Shown: positions 31,753 through 36,984 of the stretch, in pieces
How positions within the stretch are numbered: the first letter of the stretch is position 1
Layout of the letters: each line of letters starts with the position of its first letter
DNA from: Frankia canadensis
Lineage (GTDB): Bacteria; Actinomycetota; Actinomycetes; Frankiales; Frankiaceae
Direction: 5' to 3'
Assembly (NCBI RefSeq): GCF_900197875.1
Contig: NZ_FZMO01000401.1
Location: 1-36,984, forward strand
DNA length: 36,984 nt
Position numbers and translations under genes: made by a program
The notes under the pieces: generated by a model
Told to the model about the DNA's origin: nothing
The model's input: only the letters and a program-made list of their open reading frames with translations
Database searches by the model: none

Positions 31753-33141
31753 ATGTCCGAGGGATCCGTGACCGCACCACTGACCGTAGCTGTCGTCGGC
31801 TCCGGGCCGTCCGGCTTCTACGCGGCGAGCAGCCTGCTGGAGCAGGCCGGCGTCGACGTGCGGGTGGACATGTACGAGCGGCTGGCGACACCGTGGGGCC
31901 TGGTGCGCTCCGGCGTCGCCCCCGACCATCCGAAGATCAAGGCGGTGTCAGGCGTCTACGCGACGATCGCCGCGCACGAGAACTTCCGCTTCTTCGGCAA
32001 TGTGCACGTCGGCCGCGACGTCACCCGCGAGGAGCTGACCGCCCGCTACGACGCCGTGCTCTACGCGGTCGGCGCGCAGAGCGACCGGCGCCTGGGCATC
32101 CCCGGCGAGGACCTGCCCGGCAGCGTCTCGGCGGTCGACTTCGTCGGCTGGTACAACGGCCACCCCGACTACGCCGACCAGGCCTTCGACCTCAGCGGCG
32201 AGCGGGCCGTGGTGATCGGCGCCGGCAACGTCGCGCTCGACGTCGCCCGCATCCTCTGCTCCCCACATGACCGCCTCGCCCGCACCGACATCGCCGACCA
32301 CGCGCTGGCCGCGCTGCGCACGAGCGCCATCACCGAAGTGCTGGTCGTCGGCCGCCGCGGCGCCACCCAGGCCGCGTTCACCACGCCGGAGCTTCGGGAG
32401 CTGCCGGAGTTCACCGAGTCCGGCGTCGACGTCGACCCGGCCGAGGTCGCCGAGCAGCCCGGCGAGGAGGCGCTGTCCCGGCTGGTCAAGCGCAACCTCG
32501 CCGTGATGCGCGGGTACGCCGCCGAACCGACCGAGCGCGGCGCCCGGCACATCACGCTGCGCTTCCAGCGCACGCCGGTGGAGATCCGCGGCGACGGCCG
32601 GGTCGAGGAGATCGTCTTCGCCCGCAACGCGCTGACGACCGACGCGGACGGCTGGGTGAGCGCCGTCGACACCGGCGAGCGGGAGACCGTACCGACGAGC
32701 CTGGTGCTGCGCGCCGTCGGCTACCGCGGTGTCGCGCTCGACGGGCTGCCCTTCGACGATCGCCGCGGCGTCATCCCGAACGAGGCCGGCCGGGTGACCG
32801 GGTCGGACCGCGAGTACGTCGCCGGCTGGATCAAGCGCGGCCCCACCGGCATCATCGGCACGAACCGCAAGTGTGCCGCCGAGTCCGTCGGCCGCCTGTT
32901 CGCCGACCTCGACGCGGGCCTGCTGCGCCGCCACGACCGCGGCGTCGCCTTCGACCCGGTCACCGAGATCGAGACCTGGTTGCGCGGCCGCCAGCCGCAC
33001 CTGGTCACCGAGAACGGCTGGCAGCTCATCGACGCCACCGAACGCGCCTACGGCGAGGGGGCCGGCCGCCCCCGGGTGAAGCTCGTCCTCACCGACGAGC
33101 TTCTCGACATCGCCCTCGAACGGGAGACCGCGTCGCGCTGA
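31753..33141 (+). CDS. fprA: Ferredoxin/adrenodoxin-type NADP+ reductase
   Basis: The product of 462 aa matches the FprA/adrenodoxin-reductase family, which passes electrons between NADPH and ferredoxin. VAVVGSGPSGFYAA (13-26) is the FAD site. VRSGVAPDHPKIKAV is the characteristic family block. VVIGAGNVALDVARIL is the NADP site, VVGRRGATQAAFTTPELREL follows, and GWIKRGPTGIIGTNRKCA closes the FAD site. The ATG at 31753 is chosen because a purine-rich GGAAGGCGGG precedes it and the FAD site begins 12 residues later. In the window it could serve NifJ-derived ferredoxin or other ferredoxin-dependent enzymes; this is inference. A hairpin follows the stop. Confidence 0.93.
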   Translation: MSEGSVTAPLTVAVVGSGPSGFYAASSLLEQAGVDVRVDMYERLATPWGLVRSGVAPDHPKIKAVSGVYATIAAHENFRFFGNVHVGRDVTREELTARYDAVLYAVGAQSDRRLGIPGEDLPGSVSAVDFVGWYNGHPDYADQAFDLSGERAVVIGAGNVALDVARILCSPHDRLARTDIADHALAALRTSAITEVLVVGRRGATQAAFTTPELRELPEFTESGVDVDPAEVAEQPGEEALSRLVKRNLAVMRGYAAEPTERGARHITLRFQRTPVEIRGDGRVEEIVFARNALTTDADGWVSAVDTGERETVPTSLVLRAVGYRGVALDGLPFDDRRGVIPNEAGRVTGSDREYVAGWIKRGPTGIIGTNRKCAAESVGRLFADLDAGLLRRHDRGVAFDPVTEIETWLRGRQPHLVTENGWQLIDATERAYGEGAGRPRVKLVLTDELLDIALERETASR

Positions 33142-33146
33142 GCGAC

Positions 33147-33172
33147 ATCGGCGCTGCCCGGGCGGCGCCGAT
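33147..33172 (+). terminator. Hairpin after fprA
   Basis: ATCGGCGC (33147-33154) pairs with GCGCCGAT (33165-33172) around a 10-nt loop, 5 nt after the fprA stop. No U-tract is present. Confidence 0.5.
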
Positions 33173-33179
33173 CCGCGCC

Positions 33180-33240
33180 GTCGGCGCCGACAGGTAACGA
33201 TCTTCGCTGTCGGCGCCGACAGGAACCGGTCGGCGCCGAC
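33180..33240. repeat. Three copies of the palindrome GTCGGCGCCGAC
   Basis: The perfect 12-bp palindrome GTCGGCGCCGAC occurs at 33180-33191, 33209-33220 and 33229-33240. Copies one and two share GTCGGCGCCGACAGG. They fill the gap between fprA and the convergent dehydrogenase pseudogene. They may be terminator units, a protein-binding cluster or a repeat element. Confidence 0.65.
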
Positions 33241-33254
33241 GACCGGGCGGCGCA

Positions 33255-34112
33255 CTACTTGACGGCGCCGCCCGCGTCCACCGGGATGGCGGCGCCGGTG
33301 ATGAACCGGCTCTCGGCCGAGGCCAGGAACAGCACGGTGTCACTGACGTCGGCCGCCTCGATGTACGGGACCGGCAGCAGGTTGAGTGTCTGGAAGCCCT
33401 CCAGCGCGTCGTCCTCCGTCGGATGCTCCAGGTCGGGGCGGAAGGCGCGCATCGTCGCCTCGTTGATCAGCATCGGCGTGCGGACGTTCGTCGGATGGAT
33501 GGAGTTCACCCGGATGTGGTGCGGCGCCAGCTCCTGGGCGTAGCACCGCACCAGGCCGACCAGGCCGTGCTTGGACTCCCCGTAGCCGCCGCCGGCGCCG
33601 ATGGCGCGCAGGCCGGCCAGCGAGCTCGTCACGATGATCGAGCCGCCGTCACCGCTGTCGATCACGGCCTGCTTGCAGGCCTCCACGGTGCGGAACACGC
33701 CGGTCAGGTTGATGTCGACGACCTGTGCGAACGCGCGCGACCGGGAGGCCGGGTCGGTCGGGCCGACGAACGGTGGGACGATCCCGGCGTTCGCGCAGAC
33801 GATGTCGAGGCGGCCCAGCTCGCCGACACCGTCGGCGACCGCCGCCAGTAACTGGTCGATGTCGCGGACGTCGGCCTGGCGGGCGACGACGCGCCGGCCG
33901 AGCGCCTCCACGGCGCGCACGGTCTCCTTGAGGTCGTCCGGCGTGGCCAGGGGGTAGGGCACGCCGTCGATCGGCGCGCAGATGTCGACGGCGATGATGT
34001 CGGCGCCCTACTCGGCGAGGCGGACGGCGTGGCTGCGGCCCTGGCCGCGGGCCGCCCCGGTGATGAACGCGACCTTGCCCCGCACCCGGCCCGTCTCCTG
34101 CGCACGTTCCAT
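33255..34112 (-). pseudogene. Mycofactocin-type short-chain dehydrogenase interrupted by an in-frame TAG
   Basis: Reading from ATG 34112 (GGAG 6 nt upstream) gives a normal N-terminus with GKVAFITGAARGQGRSHAV, then RLAE, then TAG at codon 35 (34008-34010), then GADIIAVDICAPIDGVPYPL in the same frame and an intact dehydrogenase to the stop at 33255. The rest has CANAG, DINLTG, VTSSLAG, the YGESK catalytic pair and the insertion typical of mycofactocin-linked TIGR03971 enzymes. The total of 285 codons is the family's normal length. A single base change from GAG would create the TAG, since the copy at 5995 has Gln-Glu there. A downstream GTG (33962) could start only a fragment lacking the cofactor loop. 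It is a recent nonsense mutation, a sequencing error or, less likely, readthrough. Confidence 0.8.
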
Positions 34113-34229
34113 CGCGTACTCCATTCCGGGCGCGCGGGCGCCGGCGACGGCCAAGCCCGATCCCGGCGTGTTTCGTCCGTGTTGACGCTAGCCGCTGCGC
34201 GGGTCGGGCGACGGCGGCTTCGAGGCGTC

Positions 34230-35234
34230 TCAGCGAGTGCCGGTGGGACGGCAGGGCTTCTGGTCGGCGGTGGACATCTCGATGTTCCTGGCGGTGGCGG
34301 CCAGCGACAGGCCGGTGGCATCGGTGGCCGCGCTGGTGACGGTGAGGTCGAACGGCAGCTGGCTGACGGGGATCGGGATGGCCGGCAGGAGGCCGCCGAG
34401 GCCGCCGAGCGGGATCGTGAGGTGGATCAGGCCGTCCAGCGAGATCTGCGAGGGCACCAGCGTCACCTGGTTGTCGCGCACCGAGAAGGTGGTGACGCCG
34501 GAGACTCGCTGGTCGCCGATCAGCGGGACGCTCGCCGTCGCGGAGACCCGCACGCTCTCGCCACCGTTGACGGGCGTGACCTGGATGTGGTTCGGCTGGG
34601 TGGCCAGGTAGGCGTTGAGGTCGGTGTAGGTCATCCGGACGGTGGCCCGCATGTCGTCGACCCGGATCGTGCCGTCGCCGCCGGTGGCCAGCCGCCACAT
34701 CGGGACGTGCACGCCCTCGACGTCGATGCCGACCCGCTCGACCCGGGGACCGGCCGTCGGCAGGCCGGTCATGGTCATGCCGACGTCCTGGAACGACCCG
34801 GTGACCACCTGGGTGAGGAACGGGACGCCGCCGATGTGCACGTCGGACACGGTCGGCGGGGTGGTGCTGCACGGCAGGTCGGCGAGGGCTCCGCGGCGGA
34901 TCTGGCCGGCCATCTCCCGCTCGGCGACGGCCACCGCAACCCGGTCGACGACCAGAAACTGCAGGATCAGCGCGACCAGCGTGACGCCGACTATCAGCGC
35001 CAGCCGCCGTCCACCCGCCACGCTACGGCCGCCGCCGCCGCCGAAGCGGGCGCGGCGGGTCGCCGTCGGCCCACCAGGCCCACCCGGGCCGCCCGGCTCG
35101 ACCGCGACGGCCGACCCACGCCACGACTCCGACCACGGCTCCGGATCCAGCGCTGAGCCGGCGGATTCCGGCGCCGTCGGCGGCAGGTCCGACGAGACGT
35201 CGATCGGCTGGACGTCGTGCCGGGCCTCGGCCAT
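34230..35234 (-). CDS. LmeA-like (DUF2993) membrane-anchored lipid-binding protein
   Basis: The product of 334 aa has a 75-residue cytoplasmic Gly/Pro/Arg-rich tail, one membrane segment (about 78-97, LALIVGVTLVALILQFLVVD) and an exported DUF2993 domain. That family includes mycobacterial LmeA, a periplasmic phospholipid-binding protein needed for lipomannan elongation. Supporting blocks are VSDVHIGGVPFLTQVVTGSF, VGIDVEGVHVP, and the late PFDLTVTSAATDATGLSLAA. A role in cell-envelope glycolipid handling is inferred. The ATG at 35234 is preceded by TACGCT at 7 nt and no ribosome site, so the transcript is probably leaderless. Confidence 0.82.
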   Translation of the reverse strand: MAEARHDVQPIDVSSDLPPTAPESAGSALDPEPWSESWRGSAVAVEPGGPGGPGGPTATRRARFGGGGGRSVAGGRRLALIVGVTLVALILQFLVVDRVAVAVAEREMAGQIRRGALADLPCSTTPPTVSDVHIGGVPFLTQVVTGSFQDVGMTMTGLPTAGPRVERVGIDVEGVHVPMWRLATGGDGTIRVDDMRATVRMTYTDLNAYLATQPNHIQVTPVNGGESVRVSATASVPLIGDQRVSGVTTFSVRDNQVTLVPSQISLDGLIHLTIPLGGLGGLLPAIPIPVSQLPFDLTVTSAATDATGLSLAATARNIEMSTADQKPCRPTGTR

Positions 35235-35241
35235 GGTCAAC

Positions 35242-35247
35242 AGCGTA
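35242..35247 (-). promoter_or_regulatory. -10 box for leaderless LmeA-like gene
   Basis: TACGCT on the minus strand, 7 nt before ATG 35234. Confidence 0.4.
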
Positions 35248-35294
35248 ACCCACGCGCCGCCCGCGACCGTCCGCCAACCCGCCGCACCGCACGC

Positions 35295-35374
35295 GGCGCC
35301 GGCTCCCCGGGCCGAAGGCGCCGGCTCCCCAGCCGAACGGTCATCGGTGCGTCCGCGCCCGGGGAGCCGTCGCC
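35295..35374 (-). terminator. Direct repeat and hairpin after the catalase gene
   Basis: GGCGCCGGCTCCCC occurs at 35295-35308 and 35317-35330, each followed by a GCCGAA stretch (about 21-bp direct repeat). GGGGAGCCGTCGCC (35361-35374) is the inverse complement of either copy with one mismatch. On the catalase strand this forms a 14-bp hairpin about 21 nt after the stop, with two alternative partners. Confidence 0.45.
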
Positions 35375-35395
35375 TGCGGGAGGCCGGCGCCTGGC

Positions 35396-36916
35396 TCAGG
35401 CCTTCGCCTGGGCGGCGGCGCGGGGTGGGTTGGCCTGCGCGGCCTTCGGGTCCGCCTCCCCCCGCTTCGCCCGCACACCCTCCTCGATGTGGGTGCCGAG
35501 CTCCTTGTCGACGTTGCGCCAGTACTCGAAGGCGCGCACCAGGATCGGCTCGGACACGCCGTTGAGAAGGTGGCCGACGACGTTGTCCACCAGCCGGGCG
35601 CGGGCCGCGTCGTCGAGGACCTCGCGGACCATGGTGCCGGCCTGGCTCCAGTCGTCGTCGTCCGGGCGCAGCGAGTAGGCGGTGCGGACCATCTCGCCGT
35701 CGGCGTACCAGAGTCCACCGTCGTCGGTGAGGCCCGGCTGGGCGGCCGGCCCGCCGTAGGAGTTCGGCGCGTACACCGGGTCGGACACGTTGTGGATGCG
35801 CATCGCGCCGTCCTTGGAATAGCTGTGGACGGGCACCTTCGGGGAGTTCACCGGGATCTGCTTGTAGTTCACACCGAGCCGGGCGCGGTGGGCGTCGGAG
35901 TAGCTGAACCCGCGGGCGAGCAGCATCTTGTCCGGCGACAGCCCGGTACCGGCGACGATGTTGTTCGGCTCGAACGCCGCCTGCTCCATCTCGGTGTGGT
36001 AGTCGGCGACGTTGCGGTTCAGGGTGAGCCGGCCGACCTCGTGCAGCGGATAGTCGCCGTGCGGCCAGACCTTGGTGAGGTCGAACGGGTTGATCCGGTA
36101 GGTCTTCGCCTCGTCGAACGGCATGATCTGCATCTTGAGCGTCCAGCTCGGGAAATCACCGTCCCGGATGTGCTCGTACAGATCGCGCTGGTGGTAGTCC
36201 GTGTCGATCGCGGCCATCTGGTCGGCCTCGTCCTGGGTGAAGAAGTCGATCCCCTGATCGGTCTTGAAGTGGTACTTCACCCAGAACCGCTCGCCGGCCG
36301 CGTTGATCCACATGTAGGTGTGGCTGGAGTAGCCGTTCATGTGCCGCCAGGTCCGCGGGATGCCGCGGTCGCCCATCAGCAAGGTCACCTGGTGCGCGGA
36401 CTCGGGCGAGAGCGTCCAGAAGTCCCACTGCATGTCGTGGTCGCGCAGGTTGTTGTCCGCGCGGCGCTTCTGGGAGCGGATGAAGTGCTGGAACTTCATC
36501 GGATCGCGGATGAAGAAGACCGGCGTGTTGTTCCCGACGATGTCGAGGTTACCCTCGCTGGTGTAGAACTTCACCGCGAACCCGCGCGGGTCCCGCCAGG
36601 TGTCCGGGCTGCCCCGCTCCCCCGCCACCGTCGAGAACCGGATCAGCACGTCCGTCGTCGCTCCCGGCGCGAACACCGCGGCCCGGGTGTAGGCGCTGAC
36701 GTCCTGGGTCACCTCGAACGTCCCGAACGCCCCGCCACCCTTGGCGTGCGGCTGCCGCTCCGGAATCCGTTCCCGGTTGAAGTTCGCCATCTGCTCGATC
36801 AGGTAATGATCCTGAAGGAGCACCGGCCCATTCGGCCCGACGGTCAGCGAGTGCTCGTCGCTCGCGACGGGAATCCCCGCGTCGGTCGTGGTCGGACGCC
36901 GTTCCTGTGTGCTCAC
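35396..36916 (-). CDS. katA: Heme catalase, small-subunit type
   Basis: The product of 506 aa is a monofunctional heme catalase that turns hydrogen peroxide into water and oxygen. His57 ([13 protein letters not shown]) and Asn130 ([12 protein letters not shown]) are the distal catalytic residues, and Tyr339 in [14 protein letters not shown] is the heme ligand. The NADPH-region block and the tail [20 protein letters not shown] are normal. The common ERVVHAKG reads ERQPHAKG here. The length fits the small-subunit clade. The frame opens with two GTG codons; 36916 is preferred because GAGGGG lies 6 nt upstream. No regulator (Fur or OxyR type) lies in the 68 bp up to the window edge, which shows no clear promoter. 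Confidence 0.95.
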   Translation of the reverse strand: MSTQERRPTTTDAGIPVASDEHSLTVGPNGPVLLQDHYLIEQMANFNRERIPERQPHAKGGGAFGTFEVTQDVSAYTRAAVFAPGATTDVLIRFSTVAGERGSPDTWRDPRGFAVKFYTSEGNLDIVGNNTPVFFIRDPMKFQHFIRSQKRRADNNLRDHDMQWDFWTLSPESAHQVTLLMGDRGIPRTWRHMNGYSSHTYMWINAAGERFWVKYHFKTDQGIDFFTQDEADQMAAIDTDYHQRDLYEHIRDGDFPSWTLKMQIMPFDEAKTYRINPFDLTKVWPHGDYPLHEVGRLTLNRNVADYHTEMEQAAFEPNNIVAGTGLSPDKMLLARGFSYSDAHRARLGVNYKQIPVNSPKVPVHSYSKDGAMRIHNVSDPVYAPNSYGGPAAQPGLTDDGGLWYADGEMVRTAYSLRPDDDDWSQAGTMVREVLDDAARARLVDNVVGHLLNGVSEPILVRAFEYWRNVDKELGTHIEEGVRAKRGEADPKAAQANPPRAAAQAKA

Positions 36917-36984
36917 CACGCACCCCTCATCCTGCCGGCATCATCGCCGGTCGCGTGCAGTCCCGCCGCCCCCCGCCTACCCAC

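Noticed and set aside
34008..34010. TAG read as pyrrolysine
   Set aside because: The position is an ordinary acidic site in related dehydrogenases, and nothing in the window suggests a Pyl system. A nonsense mutation or sequencing error is simpler, though I left it as a check.

Overview
The window is very GC-rich, tightly packed DNA with frequent GTG starts and purine-rich ribosome sites. Its gene content is actinobacterial: a glutamine-dependent NAD synthetase of the mycobacterial type, an FprA-type ferredoxin reductase, mycofactocin-type short-chain dehydrogenases, an LmeA-like (DUF2993) protein and DUF4232 lipoproteins. A single-chain NifJ-type pyruvate:ferredoxin oxidoreductase makes a Frankia-like actinomycete a reasonable guess; that is inference, not something the sequence proves. 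I saw no tRNA, rRNA, CRISPR array or complete insertion sequence.

Layout. 1-1.9 kb: a glycosyltransferase with a clostridial-toxin-type DXD core, cut by the window edge. 2.0-6.8 kb: an oxidation cluster made of a flavin reductase, a luciferase-like monooxygenase, a GAF/Fis regulator and a mycofactocin-type dehydrogenase. Two divergent promoter regions in this cluster carry almost the same 17-bp inverted repeat at nearly the same distance from the -10 box. 6.9-7.2 kb: broken remains of a sugar ABC transporter. 7.3-15.4 kb: a nitrobindin-like protein, NifJ, NAD synthetase and an MFS exporter. 15.5-17.7 kb: a lipoprotein and a less GC-rich island with a papain-fold deamidase-type toxin and its probable immunity gene. 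17.8-21 kb: two paralogous double-hotdog thioesterases flanking an alpha/beta hydrolase. 21-24.4 kb: an M20 peptidase, a COG4705 membrane protein and UppP. 24.9-29.6 kb: a branched-chain 2-oxoacid dehydrogenase operon (E1 alpha, E1 beta, E2) followed by prephenate dehydratase. 29.7-33.1 kb: an orphan ParA ATPase, an anchored protein with a VHL-beta-like domain, and FprA. 33.2-37 kb: a second mycofactocin-type dehydrogenase interrupted by an in-frame TAG, an LmeA-like protein and a catalase.

How the genes may work together. The 2-7 kb cluster reads as an inducible route. The reductase supplies FMNH2, the monooxygenase oxidises a hydrophobic (perhaps terpene-like) substrate, and the dehydrogenase oxidises the resulting alcohol with a tightly bound nicotinamide. 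The GAF/Fis protein would sense substrate or product and act at the two TGTCGC-N5-GCGACA sites. NifJ and FprA both handle ferredoxin electrons, and NadE supplies NAD. Several genes (nadE, the M20 peptidase, uppP, both thioesterases, the LmeA-like gene) have a TAnnnT box 6-10 nt before the start codon, which suggests leaderless transcripts.
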